The notes: generated by a model not told the origin, from the sequence alone. Shown: positions 1 through 8,775, counted from the stretch's first letter. The stretch: DNA of 64,000 nucleotides from Bordetella genomosp. 8 (GCF_002119685.1 NZ_CP021108.1:3844001-3908000), one strand, 5' to 3'. A program made the numbers and translations.

Positions 1-627
1 CGCTTGACGCTGCTGCTGGGATTGCCCGGCGCGCTCGGCCTGGCGCTGCTTTCCGACGGCGTCGTGGCGACCCTGTTCCACTATGGGGCGTTCGGGGCGC
101 ACGACGTCCTGCAAACCCGCATGGCCGTGATGGCCTATTCCGTCGGATTGATCGGCCTGCTCGCGGTGAAAATCCTGGCCCCGGGGTTCTACGCCCGCCA
201 GGACATCCGCACCCCGGTCAAGATCGCCGTCGTAGCGTTGATCGCCACGCAGGCGCTGAACCTGCTGCTGGTGCCCCGCCTGGCGCACGCGGGCCTGGCC
301 CTGGCCATCGGCCTGGGCGCGTGCCTGAACGCCCTGCTGCTGCTGGCGGTGTTGCACCGGCGCGCCGTCTACCGGCCCAGTCCCGGCTGGCTGCCGTTCC
401 TGCTGCGCCTGCTGCCCGCGCTGGCCGCCCTGGGCGTCGTGCTGCTGTACGCCGACGCCCGCCTCGACTGGATTGCCCTGCAGGGGCGCAGCTGGACGCG
501 CGTCGCCCTGCTGGCCACCGTGTTGGCCGCGAGCGGCGCTGCCTACTTCGGCGTGCTGTTCCTGTGCGGTTTCCGCCCGCGCGACTTCAGCCGGCGCCCG
601 GCCAACGCGTCCGCCAAGGCCGCCTGA
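1..627 (+). CDS. murJ: Lipid II flippase MurJ, C-terminal part (5' end outside the window)
   Basis: MurJ (MviN) moves lipid II across the inner membrane for peptidoglycan synthesis. The reading frame is open from the first base, so only the last 208 or so residues are here, about 40% of a 500-residue MurJ. They form several hydrophobic transmembrane segments, with the family-type stretch VKILAPGFYARQDIRTPVKI near the start of the fragment and a short basic tail ending in ASAKAA. MurJ often lies next to rpsT in betaproteobacteria, and rpsT follows here after one inserted gene. A hairpin with a T-run about 110 bp downstream probably ends its transcript. The family call is firm; the N-terminal half cannot be judged. 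Confidence 0.93.
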   Translation, partial: RLTLLLGLPGALGLALLSDGVVATLFHYGAFGAHDVLQTRMAVMAYSVGLIGLLAVKILAPGFYARQDIRTPVKIAVVALIATQALNLLLVPRLAHAGLALAIGLGACLNALLLLAVLHRRAVYRPSPGWLPFLLRLLPALAALGVVLLYADARLDWIALQGRSWTRVALLATVLAASGAAYFGVLFLCGFRPRDFSRRPANASAKAA

Positions 628-739
628 GCATCGATGTTGTATCCACAAGACATCGGCGGGAATTCGCATGCGGCGGCAGAGCAAGGCTTAACTCGCTTGA
701 TGGACGCGCGGGTGTAGTCCATGCAGGTCACCAAAGGCC

Positions 740-778
740 CGAGCGCCCTCTGGACGCCGCGCGCTCGCCGGATTTTTT
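740..778 (+). terminator. Possible intrinsic terminator of murJ
   Basis: A 7-bp inverted repeat CGAGCGC/GCGCTCG with a 14-nt loop is followed after a few bases by TTTTTT. The loop is long and the T-run is set slightly apart, so this is a moderate candidate. Confidence 0.4.
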
Positions 779-869
779 GCTTACTTCACTGGCAAATTGC
801 CCCTCTTCTTGATAAAACGCTTTAATATTTACAATTCGACACCCTCGCCGGCTACCGGACGCCGGTTCT

Positions 870-1919
870 TTGGAAGCCACTTTGGATCAGGACGCCACCC
901 CGGACAAATCGACGCCCGTCGCAGACCAGGTCGTAAACTGGCTGCTGCTGCTGCGTTCGGGCCGCGCGTCGCAGTCCGACTACGCTGATTTCCTGGCATG
1001 GCGCGCGCAGAACCCCATGCACGAAAGCGCCTGGCAGCAATTGACGTCGGCGCTTGGTTCGTCCTTCGGGCGCCTCAGCGACTTCTATCCCATCGGATTT
1101 TCCACGTCGAACAGCCGGCCGCCCCTGACGCCCGCGATGGCGGCGTACCGTTCGACGCCACGTCCGGCGCTGCCACCCACGCCCGTCAACCCGGCGCGCC
1201 GCCGCTTCGTCGCCAGCGGCGCCGCCGCGGTGACCGCCGTGGTGGTGGGCTCCGCGGTGCTGAACGAAATCTATCCACTGCACAACCTGACGGCGGACGC
1301 CGCCACGGCCACGGGCGAACGACGCCTCTATATGCTCTCCGACGGCAGCCAGATGCTGCTGGATGCGCGTTCACGCGTGCAACTGGATTTCGCGGGCACC
1401 CAACGCAATGTGCGCCTGCTCGAAGGCGCGATCACCGTCTCGGTCGCCCGCGATCCCAACCGCCCCTTCGTCGTCACCACGGACCAGGGCACGGTGCGGG
1501 CGCTGGGCACGCGTTTCATGGTGCGCCAGCAGGCCAGGCGTTCGCTGGTGGTCGTGCATGAGCACGAAGTCGAAATCCAGACATTGGAAAAAACGCGCGG
1601 CGTCATCGGCGCCGGCATGGGCGCGCGCTTCGACGACGCGCGCGTGGACTCGCCCAGGGCCGAGCTGCTGGCCGACGCGGCCTGGGAAACCGGCTGGATC
1701 GCGGTTCGCAACCGCCCGCTGGCGGACGTCATTGCGGCGCTACGCCCCTACCGGGGGGGCATCCTGAGAGTATCGATGGCGGCGGGTGGCCTGCCCGTCA
1801 CGGGCCAGTTCCCGCTGGATGACACCGACGCCACCCTGGACACGCTGGAACAGAACGTGCCGATCAATGTACGGCGCTACACGCCGTGGCTGGTCACCAT
1901 AGACGTCGTGCAGACGTAA
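870..1919 (+). CDS. FecR-family protein (anti-sigma/transmembrane sensor type), orphan
   Basis: FecR proteins normally bind an ECF sigma factor of the FecI type in the cytoplasm and sense a TonB-dependent receptor from the periplasm. This 349-residue protein has the usual order: an N-terminal DUF4880-like part (about residues 15-60, with DFLAWRAQNPMHESAW), one membrane segment near residues 112-130 (VASGAAAVTAVVVGSAVL), a FecR beta-rich domain (about 150-260) and a C-terminal DUF4974-like part ending near TGQFPLDDTDATLD. The start is TTG with no clear ribosome-binding site, so the first residues are uncertain. No FecI-type sigma factor or TonB-dependent receptor adjoins it on the visible side: the neighbours are murJ and rpsT. 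The partner must be elsewhere or lost. Confidence 0.85.
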   Translation: MEATLDQDATPDKSTPVADQVVNWLLLLRSGRASQSDYADFLAWRAQNPMHESAWQQLTSALGSSFGRLSDFYPIGFSTSNSRPPLTPAMAAYRSTPRPALPPTPVNPARRRFVASGAAAVTAVVVGSAVLNEIYPLHNLTADAATATGERRLYMLSDGSQMLLDARSRVQLDFAGTQRNVRLLEGAITVSVARDPNRPFVVTTDQGTVRALGTRFMVRQQARRSLVVVHEHEVEIQTLEKTRGVIGAGMGARFDDARVDSPRAELLADAAWETGWIAVRNRPLADVIAALRPYRGGILRVSMAAGGLPVTGQFPLDDTDATLDTLEQNVPINVRRYTPWLVTIDVVQT

Positions 1920-1946
1920 CGCTAGGCTCGAAACCACGCGTCAGGC

Positions 1947-1974
1947 TTGCTTTTCGGCGCGAGCTTGCTAAAAT
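1947..1974 (+). promoter_or_regulatory. Putative sigma-70 promoter of rpsT
   Basis: TTGCTT, a 16-bp spacer and TAAAAT lie about 35 bp before the rpsT start codon, giving a short leader. Confidence 0.55.
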
Positions 1975-2007
1975 GTTGAGCTTTGCCGAATTTCTAACTG
2001 ACTCTAC

Positions 2008-2271
2008 ATGGCCAATACTGCCCAAGCCCGCAAGCGCGCCCGCCAATCGGTGGAGCGCAACAAGCACAATTCCAGCCTGCGTTCCATGCTGCGCACCGCT
2101 ATCAAGCGCGTTCGCCAGGCCGTGGAAGCCGGCGACAAGACGGCTGCTGCCGCTGTGCTGCAAAAGGCGACCAGCGTGATTGACCGCGTCGCCGACAAGA
2201 ACATCATCCACAAGAACAAGGCTGCTCGCCACAAGAGCCGTCTGGCTGCCGCCGTCAAGGCGCTGGCCTGA
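2008..2271 (+). CDS. rpsT: 30S ribosomal protein S20
   Basis: S20 binds 16S rRNA early in assembly of the small ribosomal subunit. The 87-residue length and sequence are typical: [13 protein letters not shown] at the N terminus, [14 protein letters not shown], and the conserved [16 protein letters not shown] near the C terminus. It is lysine- and arginine-rich and probably all alpha-helical, as the family is. The gene stands alone with its own promoter and a strong terminator. The start is a plain ATG, unlike the autoregulated UUG of the E. coli gene. Confidence 0.98.
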   Translation: MANTAQARKRARQSVERNKHNSSLRSMLRTAIKRVRQAVEAGDKTAAAAVLQKATSVIDRVADKNIIHKNKAARHKSRLAAAVKALA

Positions 2272-2365
2272 TACGCCTGTTCTGATCGGATAGCCGCCCC
2301 TTCGTTGGGGTGGTGCCGGCCTACGCGCAAGATCCGCAGCGCCGCCGGTCTCCATCGGCAAAAAG

Positions 2366-2394
2366 AAAAGGACGCCAGCAAGGCGTCCTTTTTT
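2366..2394. terminator. Bidirectional intrinsic terminator between rpsT and the aldolase gene
   Basis: AAAAGGACGCC and GGCGTCCTTTT form an 11-bp perfect stem around AGCAA. A-rich and T-rich flanks let it work from both sides for the convergent genes. Confidence 0.9.
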
Positions 2395-2411
2395 GTTCCA
2401 GCCACGCCGCC

Positions 2412-3176
2412 CTATCGAAACGCGTCCCGCAACGCGAAGGTCGCCTGCTTGAACACGCCCAGGTCGGTACCGACGGCCACGAAGTGCATCCCCATGTCCA
2501 GATACCGTTTCGCGTCCGCCGGGACCGGGGCGAGTATGCCGACGGCCTTGCCGTGGGCGCTGGCGCGTTCGTACAGATGGCGAATGGCGGCCTGGACTTC
2601 GGGATGCGATGGATTGCCGATATGCCCCAACGCCGCCGCCAGATCCGAAGGGCCGATGAAAATCCCATCCACACCTTCGACGGCGGCAATATCGTCGACC
2701 GCTTCGATGCCCGGGCGGCTTTCTATCTGCAGCAGCACGCAGATATTCTCGTTGATCGATTGCAGATAGTCCGGCACCGTGCCGAATCGGTTGCTGCGTT
2801 GCAGGCCGGCTACGCCGCGCATGCCGGCCGGCGGGTAGCGAGTAGCGGCCACCGCGCGGCGCGCCTCGTCCGCGGATTCGATGAAGGGAATCAGCAGGTT
2901 GTAGAAGCCTATGTCCAGCAGCCGCTTGATCTCCACGGGATCGTTGATCGTCGGCCGCCCCACGGGCGCCGATTCGCTGCCCTGCAAGGCTTGCAACTGC
3001 TGCAGGAACATGGGCACGTCATTGGGCGAATGCTCGCCGTCCAGCAGCAGCCAATCATAGCCGGCCAGCCCGGCCAGTTCGGCGGTGATGTGGCTGGCCA
3101 TGCTCATCCAGAAACCGATGACGGTCTCGCGGGCAAGGATGCGCTGGCGAAAGCGATTGGGTATGGGTGAGGTCAT
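2412..3176 (-). CDS. HpcH/HpaI-family aldolase (2-dehydro-3-deoxyglucarate aldolase-like)
   Basis: HpaI/GarL enzymes are divalent-metal class II aldolases that split 2-keto-3-deoxy acids into pyruvate and an aldehyde. At 254 residues this matches family size. It shows the barrel signature [14 protein letters not shown] near residue 40, [19 protein letters not shown] near 72, the metal-site segment [16 protein letters not shown] near 147 and [13 protein letters not shown] near 170. It is the last gene of a leftward set with an Ldh_2 dehydrogenase, a GntR regulator and a DapA-family lyase, which suggests a sugar-acid route ending in pyruvate. The exact substrate (glucarate-type, heptanedioate-type or another) cannot be read from the sequence, so no symbol is given. 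Confidence 0.9.
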   Translation of the reverse strand: MTSPIPNRFRQRILARETVIGFWMSMASHITAELAGLAGYDWLLLDGEHSPNDVPMFLQQLQALQGSESAPVGRPTINDPVEIKRLLDIGFYNLLIPFIESADEARRAVAATRYPPAGMRGVAGLQRSNRFGTVPDYLQSINENICVLLQIESRPGIEAVDDIAAVEGVDGIFIGPSDLAAALGHIGNPSHPEVQAAIRHLYERASAHGKAVGILAPVPADAKRYLDMGMHFVAVGTDLGVFKQATFALRDAFR

Positions 3177-3260
3177 CCTGGTCTTCCTGATAGTGCCGGC
3201 CGCGCGAGCGCTACGCCGTGGATACCGGCGCGCGCCGCCGGCGGAGAGGGTCTTCCTTCA

Positions 3261-4382
3261 TCAGCCTTGTACCGACGGCTCCAGCACGTAGCCGACGCCG
3301 CACCGCTGGCAGATGTCGCGCAGCCGCGTGTCCAGGGCCGGTGGGATCGGTATGCCGTGCGCTTCGCGATGGATACGTGCCTGCGCTTCCGGTTCGCCGG
3401 CCACCAGCACCGGCACGTCGGGCCGAGCCCGCGGCGTGTCATGCATCGCGTCGATCATGTCATCCAGGTCCGCCTCGAAGGATCCGGCATCGCGGAACGC
3501 ATCCGGATTCAAGGCCAGGAAAAAATGCCCGATGTTGTCCGGATCGCGCGGGCCGCGGCGCCTGGCATGCAGCGCCGCGAAGCCGCTGCCGCTCAGCGTC
3601 GAGCCCAGGATCTGCGCCATCATCGCCAGGCCATATCCCTTGTGGCTGCTCATGGCCGGCGTGCCGCCCAACGGCGTGAGCCCGCCTTCCGGGTGCGTGA
3701 AAATATAGGCCATGGCCTGCGCCGCATCCGTGACCGGCTCGCCGCGCCCGTCGATCGCCCAGCCTGGCGGCAGCGCCTTGCCATTGAAGTCGTACACCTT
3801 GACCTTGTTGGCGGCCACCGTGGTCGTCGCCATATCGAGCACGAAGGGCTCGTTCTGCGCCGCCGGCGCGGCGAAGGCGATGGGGTTGGTGCCCAACATG
3901 GGCATGGCGCCGCCGGTCGGCACCATGATGATGCCGTTGGCGCTGCTGGTCACCAGTCCCACGACGCCACGCCGCACGGCGATGCGGGCGTAGACGCCGG
4001 CCGCGCCGAAGTGGTGGGAGTTGCGCACGGCCACCGCGCCCACGCCATGGCTCAACGCCTTGTCGACCGCCAGGTGCATGGCCTGCGCGGCCACGGGATA
4101 ACCCAGTCCGCCCATGCCATCCAGCAAGGCGGACGCCACGCCATCGCGCACAAGCCTTGGACGCGCGTCGATCGCCAGCGTGCCCGCTCGCACTTTGTCC
4201 TCATAACTGGGCAGCATGGAAATACCGTGCGAATCGATACCCAGAACATCGGTTTCGGCCATCAGCGCCGCGGCGGTATCCGCCAGGTCGGGCTGCATGC
4301 CCCAGGCTGTCAGCACCAGCACGATCTGCTCGCGTACCGATCGCGGCGAGGCACGGAAGCCTGCCGTTTGTTCGCTTGCCAC
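3261..4382 (-). CDS. Malate/L-lactate dehydrogenase family (Ldh_2) oxidoreductase
   Basis: Ldh_2 enzymes are NAD(P)-dependent oxidoreductases of 2-hydroxy acids such as malate, lactate, ureidoglycolate or sulfolactate, unrelated to classical LDH. The 373 residues are family length. Family motifs include DVLGIDSHGISMLPSY (about residues 45-60), AVRNSHHFGAAGVYA with the likely catalytic histidine (about 117-131), PMLGTNPIAFAAPA (about 162-175), VLDMATT and SSHKGYGLAMM (about 248-258). It lies between the GntR regulator and the HpaI-type aldolase on the same strand with gaps of about 85 bp, so it probably belongs to the same pathway. The substrate is not predictable from sequence alone. Confidence 0.9.
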   Translation of the reverse strand: MASEQTAGFRASPRSVREQIVLVLTAWGMQPDLADTAAALMAETDVLGIDSHGISMLPSYEDKVRAGTLAIDARPRLVRDGVASALLDGMGGLGYPVAAQAMHLAVDKALSHGVGAVAVRNSHHFGAAGVYARIAVRRGVVGLVTSSANGIIMVPTGGAMPMLGTNPIAFAAPAAQNEPFVLDMATTTVAANKVKVYDFNGKALPPGWAIDGRGEPVTDAAQAMAYIFTHPEGGLTPLGGTPAMSSHKGYGLAMMAQILGSTLSGSGFAALHARRRGPRDPDNIGHFFLALNPDAFRDAGSFEADLDDMIDAMHDTPRARPDVPVLVAGEPEAQARIHREAHGIPIPPALDTRLRDICQRCGVGYVLEPSVQG

Positions 4383-4470
4383 TCCTTGTCTCCTCTCTTA
4401 TGGTGCAGCGTTCGCAAGGACCGCCGCCGATTCCGCTGGCCGCTGGCCGCGGGCCCCGGGCCCCGGGCCT

Positions 4471-5250
4471 TCAATCGCGTTCGCGATCCACCAGGCGATG
4501 GCGCGCCTGTCCCAGGTGAAACTGCATGGCGGTGCGCGCGCGCTCGCCGTCCTGCTCGCGTATGGCGGCGAGGATGCTCGCGTGTTCGTCCATCACGCGC
4601 TCCGCGCGCTGCCGTGAACCGGTGCGCGTCAGGTTCAGCGACAAGCGCATGAAGCCCTGGATGGATTCATGGATCGTTTCCAGCACGCCAGGGAAGAAAT
4701 CGTTGCCGCTGGCTTCGGCGATGCTGGCATGGAAGGCCAGGTCGAGCTGCGCGGACACCTGGCCTTGTGCCAAGCCGTCGGCGAAAGCCTTGTGTGCCTC
4801 GACGATCCTCTTCAACTGTTCGTCGGTGCGGCGCAGCGCCGCCAGGCGCGCGGCGTCGCCTTCCAGCGCGACCCGTACCTCCTGCGCGCGCAGGTAAGCG
4901 CCGACGTTCTGTACGTCGCCAAAGGTCTTGAGGCGCGGCGCGGGCTGATGGATGACGAAGGTGCCCAGGCCCTGATACGCGCTGACCAGTCCGTCGGCCC
5001 GCAACCTGAGCAGCGCTTCGCGCACGACCGGGCGCGACACGCCGAACTGTTCGCAGATTTCATGCTCGGACGGCAGCTTGTCGCCAACATTGAGATCGCC
5101 CGATGCGATGCGATCGAATATCTGTCCGTACAGCTGGTCGCCCAGGCGCACGCGTTGGCCGCGATCCAGCATACGCGCGCTATCGATACCCACGACGACA
5201 TCGACCTGACGAGCGCCGTCCGCATCGTGCGGACGTTGTTTGATGGACAC
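4471..5250 (-). CDS. GntR-family transcriptional regulator, FadR subgroup (FCD domain)
   Basis: This is a 259-residue winged-helix regulator with an all-helical FCD ligand domain. The GntR helix-turn-helix covers about residues 35-95 (LYGQIFDRIASGDLNVGDKLPSEHEICEQFGVSRPVVREAL read in parts), followed by GLVSAYQGLGTFV. The FCD domain follows, with DLAFHASIAEASGN holding ligand/metal-type residues. I start at the GTG that has AAAGGAGA five bases upstream; a longer frame to 5343 has no better site and would overlap the lyase gene. It sits inside the keto-acid gene set and probably controls both it and the divergent transport gene, in response to a pathway acid. Confidence 0.9.
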   Translation of the reverse strand: MSIKQRPHDADGARQVDVVVGIDSARMLDRGQRVRLGDQLYGQIFDRIASGDLNVGDKLPSEHEICEQFGVSRPVVREALLRLRADGLVSAYQGLGTFVIHQPAPRLKTFGDVQNVGAYLRAQEVRVALEGDAARLAALRRTDEQLKRIVEAHKAFADGLAQGQVSAQLDLAFHASIAEASGNDFFPGVLETIHESIQGFMRLSLNLTRTGSRQRAERVMDEHASILAAIREQDGERARTAMQFHLGQARHRLVDRERD

Positions 5251-5326
5251 GTCGCTCTCCTTTTGATCCAGAACCCATCGTACGCCATCGCCCGTGCCGG
5301 CGGCCGTGGAATCCTCGGCCGATCGA

Positions 5327-6256
5327 TCAGGCCGCGAGCGCATCGCGATCGCGGGCCAGCAAGGCGCGCGCGACAGGCGCCACGCGTTCGCGCTCGGCCG
5401 GGGTCAGGCCGGTCAGCAAGGGCAACATCGGGCCCATATCGGCAACGCCCGCGAGCGTGACCGCATCGTGCAGGACACGGATGGGGCTGATGGCATCGCG
5501 GCAATCCTCCAGCGGCATATAGGCGGCCCGCACCCGTTCGGCTTCCGGCAAGCGGCCCTGCTGCAGCAGCCGCAGCAGTTGCATGGAGCCGCGTGGGGCG
5601 ATGCACACCGAACCCGACGTGAAGCTTTGCAGTCCGAAGTCACGGCAGTGAACGATGGCCGGCCGCTCGCCAATGCCGCTGACCACGAGTCTTCGATCGA
5701 CCGCCTTCAGCAAGGCGGACAGATAGGGATCCTGCAGCGGGTCCTGCCGCACCACCGCGTACTTGACGGCCGCGATGCGGCCTTCTTCGACCAGGCGTCC
5801 CAGCGTCGACGGCGCAATGTAGTCGGACGCCTTGATATACACCACCACCGGGCGCGATATGGTGTCGCTGAAGCGGCGCACACCATCTGCCAGGCCCGCG
5901 TCCGTATAGGGAAAGGACATGGGCAGCAGCATAGCCGTCGGAAAGTCGCGCGCCTTCAGGATGGCGGCCTGGTCCATCAACTTGCCATAGTCGGGGCCCG
6001 CCGAAGGCAGGATCCAGGTGTCCGGGCCAGCCTGTTCCGCCAGGAAATCCAGGATGCGCGCGTACTCGCTGACCGCCACGTTATAGAAGTTCGCATTACC
6101 GCCGTACATGATGCTGCGTACGCCGCCGTCTTCCAGATGCCGCAGCAGGGCCTTGTTCGCATGCGCATTCAGGCTGAGATCGGCGTCGCGGGCAAGCGGG
6201 GGTACCGCGATCACCGAACGACGCAGGTCGTCCACCGTTACTGGCGTGGTCTTCAT
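5327..6256 (-). CDS. Dihydrodipicolinate synthase/N-acetylneuraminate lyase family protein
   Basis: DapA-family enzymes are TIM-barrel aldolases or dehydratases that form a Schiff base with pyruvate or a 2-keto acid. The 309-residue protein has the barrel pattern, RSIMYGGNANFYN near residue 45, RPVVVYIKASDYIAP near 130 and a probable Schiff-base lysine in RIAAVKYAVV near 160. It lacks the clear GTTGE signature of true DapA, so a catabolic lyase or dehydratase is more likely than lysine synthesis. The ATG has AGAGGAG seven bases upstream. It is the first gene of the leftward cluster and diverges from the Bug binding-protein gene. The same frame stays open for another 1.2 kb upstream, but that is only the antisense of the binding-protein gene. 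Confidence 0.85.
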   Translation of the reverse strand: MKTTPVTVDDLRRSVIAVPPLARDADLSLNAHANKALLRHLEDGGVRSIMYGGNANFYNVAVSEYARILDFLAEQAGPDTWILPSAGPDYGKLMDQAAILKARDFPTAMLLPMSFPYTDAGLADGVRRFSDTISRPVVVYIKASDYIAPSTLGRLVEEGRIAAVKYAVVRQDPLQDPYLSALLKAVDRRLVVSGIGERPAIVHCRDFGLQSFTSGSVCIAPRGSMQLLRLLQQGRLPEAERVRAAYMPLEDCRDAISPIRVLHDAVTLAGVADMGPMLPLLTGLTPAERERVAPVARALLARDRDALAA

Positions 6257-6339
6257 GGTGCTACTCCTCTGGCGTAGAAATAGGCGGGTACGGCAACGCA
6301 ATGGCGCCCGGGCCTCCGCTGTGCGGGCAGTATACTTGG

Positions 6340-6368
6340 TTGACATATAGCGGTCCAATACATATAGT
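6340..6368 (+). promoter_or_regulatory. Sigma-70 promoter of the Bug gene with overlapping dyad
   Basis: TTGACA, a 17-bp spacer and TATAGT form a near-consensus promoter about 90 bp before the gene. A TTGG...CCAA dyad (from about 6337 to 6358) overlaps the -35 box and spacer, a plausible operator for the neighbouring GntR regulator. Confidence 0.7.
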
Positions 6369-6460
6369 TGTTTTACAAGCAGGTAGTCGGACAACTGACA
6401 AAAGTGAAGCCGCGGCTCGCTGCGGACATCGACGACTTCACCATAAACCGGAGACAACCC

Positions 6461-7432
6461 ATGACCTCGCCCTTGCGCGCCATCGCGGCGGCCGCCGCCC
6501 TTGCGCTTGCCGCTGCCCTTCCCGCCGCCGCCAAGTATCCCGACAAACCGGTCACCGTCATCGTCCCCTTCGTCCCAGGCGGATCCTCGGACATCACGGC
6601 GCGCGCCGTCCTGCCGGGCATGAACAAGCTGCTCGGCCAGACCTTCCTGGTCGAAAACAAGCCCGGCGCCAATGGCTCGATCGGCGCCCAGGCGCTGGCG
6701 CGCGCAACGCCGGACGGCTACACGATGATGGTCGGTTCCATCGGCACCTTCGCGATCAACCAGGCGCTGTACAAAGACTTGTCGTACAACCCAAGCAAGG
6801 ACTTCAAATTCCTGACGATGGCGGTGCGCAATCCCAACGTGCTGGTGGCATCGCCCAACTTTCCCGCCGCGAGCGTGGCCGAGCTGATCGCTTACGCCAG
6901 GAAGAATCCGGGCGCGGTGTCCTACGCGTCGTCCGGCACCGGCTCGTCGGATCACCTGTCGGCGGTGCTGTTCCGCCAGAAAACCGATACTTCGGGGGTC
7001 GACGTCCCTTACCGAGGCGGCGGCGCGGCCATCAGCGACCTGATGGGCAATCAGGTGAATGTCTCGTTCCAGAACCTGGGCGCCGTGCTCAATCACATCA
7101 AGGCCGGCAAGCTCAAGGCCCTGGCGACGACAGGCGACCAGCGTATCCCGGACCTGCCCGACGTCCCGACGATGGCGCAGGCAGGCGTGAAGGACATGAT
7201 CGTGTACTCCTGGCAGGGTTTCGCGGTGCCCGCCGCGACGCCGGCCGACATCGTGAGCCAGTTGTCCGACAGCCTGCGCAAAACGCTGCGGGATCCCGGG
7301 GTGGAAAAAACACTGCATGGCCTGGGCTTCGAAGTCGTCGCCGACAGCCCCGAGGCCTTCACGAAATTCCAGCAGGCCGAGGTCAAGCGCTGGCAGGACG
7401 TGATCGCCAAGAGCAATATCAAGTTGGAGTAA
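6461..7432 (+). CDS. Bug-family (TctC-like) periplasmic solute-binding protein
   Basis: Bug proteins bind carboxylates in the periplasm and feed tripartite tricarboxylate transporters; they are greatly expanded in Bordetella and relatives. The 323-residue protein has a signal peptide of about 25 residues ending AALPAAA, then YPDKPVTVIVPFVPGGSSD, the family N-terminal signature that contacts the ligand. Further motifs are VENKPGANGSIGA and the central VDVPYRGGGAAISDLM. The ATG with CCGGAGA upstream is chosen over a longer frame because it puts the signal peptide at the N terminus. No TctA/TctB membrane genes are nearby, which is usual for orphan Bug genes. Its divergent position with the GntR cluster suggests it binds the acid degraded by those enzymes. 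Confidence 0.93.
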   Translation: MTSPLRAIAAAAALALAAALPAAAKYPDKPVTVIVPFVPGGSSDITARAVLPGMNKLLGQTFLVENKPGANGSIGAQALARATPDGYTMMVGSIGTFAINQALYKDLSYNPSKDFKFLTMAVRNPNVLVASPNFPAASVAELIAYARKNPGAVSYASSGTGSSDHLSAVLFRQKTDTSGVDVPYRGGGAAISDLMGNQVNVSFQNLGAVLNHIKAGKLKALATTGDQRIPDLPDVPTMAQAGVKDMIVYSWQGFAVPAATPADIVSQLSDSLRKTLRDPGVEKTLHGLGFEVVADSPEAFTKFQQAEVKRWQDVIAKSNIKLE

Positions 7433-7498
7433 ATTAGCCGCTCCCGCTTCCAGGCGCCCGGCGACTAGCGGACCGGGCGTCCCCATCGGACGTACTCA

Positions 7499-8458
7499 AT
7501 GACCACCAAGCATCGCATCATCCAGGTCGGCTCGTATGCCGGCTCTCCCACCGCGAACGCACGGCTCGCGCAGGATTACGACGTCGTCGAGCTGTGGAAG
7601 TATCCGGACAGGAAGGCCGCCCTGGCCGAACACGGCAAGGGTGTGGATGTGCTGGTCACCTCCGCCAATTTCGGCTGCACGGCGGAGATGATCGACGCCC
7701 TGCCGGACCTGAAGGCGATATGCAGCTGGGGGGTCGGCTACGAAACGATAGACATCCAGGCCGCGCAACGCCGCGGCGTGCAGGTCAGCAATACGCCTGA
7801 CGTACTGACCGACTGCGTTGCCGATCTGGCCTGGGGCCTGATGATCGCCTCCGCCCGCCGCATCGCCTACGGCGATCGCTTCGTACGCACCGGGGGATGG
7901 GGCCAGGTACATGGAAGCATTCCGCTGGGCAGCCGGGTCAGCGGCAAAAAACTGGGCATCGTCGGCCTGGGCCGCATCGGCCAGGCCATCGCCAGGCGCG
8001 GTGCCGGCTTCGACATGGACGTGCGGTATCACAGCCGCAACAAACGCGACGACGTCCCCTACGCGTACGAAGCCTCGCTGGTGGAGCTGGCGCGATGGGC
8101 CGATTTCCTGGTCGTGGCCACGGTGGGCGGCCCCGGCACGCGCCACCTGATTTCGCGGGAAGTCCTGGAAGCGCTGGGTCCGCAAGGCACCATCATCAAT
8201 ATCGCGCGGGGCCCGGTCATCGATGAAACCGCGCTGGTCGAAGCGCTTCAATCCGGCAAGCTCGGCAGCGCGGCGCTCGACGTGTTCGAGCATGAGCCCA
8301 AGGTCCCGGATGCGCTGAAGGCAAACGACAACGTGGTGCTGCTACCTCATATCGGCAGTGCGACGTACGAGACGCGCCGGGAGATGGAGAACCTGATGAT
8401 CGAGAATCTGCAGGCTTACCTGCGGACCGGCAAGGTGATCACGCCCGTGACGGAATAA
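7499..8458 (+). CDS. D-isomer-specific 2-hydroxyacid dehydrogenase
   Basis: NAD(P)-dependent enzymes of this family interconvert 2-keto and D-2-hydroxy acids. The 319 residues show an N-terminal substrate domain, the Rossmann motif GIVGLGRIGQAIARR near residue 155 and the catalytic triad: Arg in NIARGPVID, Glu in DVFEHEPKVP and His in LLPHIGSATYETR. Similarity to the hydroxypyruvate/glyoxylate reductase branch looks closer than to SerA, since there is no C-terminal ACT domain. It follows the Bug gene by 66 bp on the same strand, so the two are likely cotranscribed and the enzyme may act on the imported acid or its product. Confidence 0.92.
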   Translation: MTTKHRIIQVGSYAGSPTANARLAQDYDVVELWKYPDRKAALAEHGKGVDVLVTSANFGCTAEMIDALPDLKAICSWGVGYETIDIQAAQRRGVQVSNTPDVLTDCVADLAWGLMIASARRIAYGDRFVRTGGWGQVHGSIPLGSRVSGKKLGIVGLGRIGQAIARRGAGFDMDVRYHSRNKRDDVPYAYEASLVELARWADFLVVATVGGPGTRHLISREVLEALGPQGTIINIARGPVIDETALVEALQSGKLGSAALDVFEHEPKVPDALKANDNVVLLPHIGSATYETRREMENLMIENLQAYLRTGKVITPVTE

Positions 8459-8481
8459 GCATCGGGACGGCGGAATCCCCA

Positions 8482-8775
8482 TCACGACGGATGGGCGATT
8501 TCGCGTTCCTCGGTTTTCAGCCGGTTGTCCTTGGCAAAGTCCATGACGAACTTCCAGGCCAGGGGTTCGAGATCGCGCAGGCGTTCGTCCACGACGACGC
8601 TGCTGTGGCCATCGATGATGACGGGCAACACGTAGGGCGAATAATAAAGCGGGCTGGCGGGCGCACTGCCCGGGGGCCGGAATTGCGCCATGACGCCGGC
8701 CAGCCGCTCGGCCCAATCACTGGGTCGAAAGCGCTGGCCTTCTTCCGTAACACCGAGGATAACGATTTGTCGCAC
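8482..8775 (-). CDS. DUF3579 family protein
   Basis: This is a small conserved betaproteobacterial protein of unknown function, here about 97 residues. Recognisable family features are ILGVTEEGQRFRPSDWAERLAGVM near the start and SSVVVDERLRDLEPLAWKFV near the end (read in parts). It usually neighbours argF, as here, where it is divergent from argF. The start is uncertain: the frame continues upstream to 9063 but the conserved part begins near the GTG used here, which has no clear ribosome-binding site; an ATG at 8886 is the alternative. No motif indicates a biochemical function. Confidence 0.8.
   Translation of the reverse strand: MRQIVILGVTEEGQRFRPSDWAERLAGVMAQFRPPGSAPASPLYYSPYVLPVIIDGHSSVVVDERLRDLEPLAWKFVMDFAKDNRLKTEEREIAHPS

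Noticed and set aside
5327..7486. A 719-codon minus-strand frame suggesting a fused DapA-type protein
   Set aside because: Only the last 309 codons resemble a family; the rest is antisense to the Bug gene, and a good ribosome-binding site marks the ATG at 6256.
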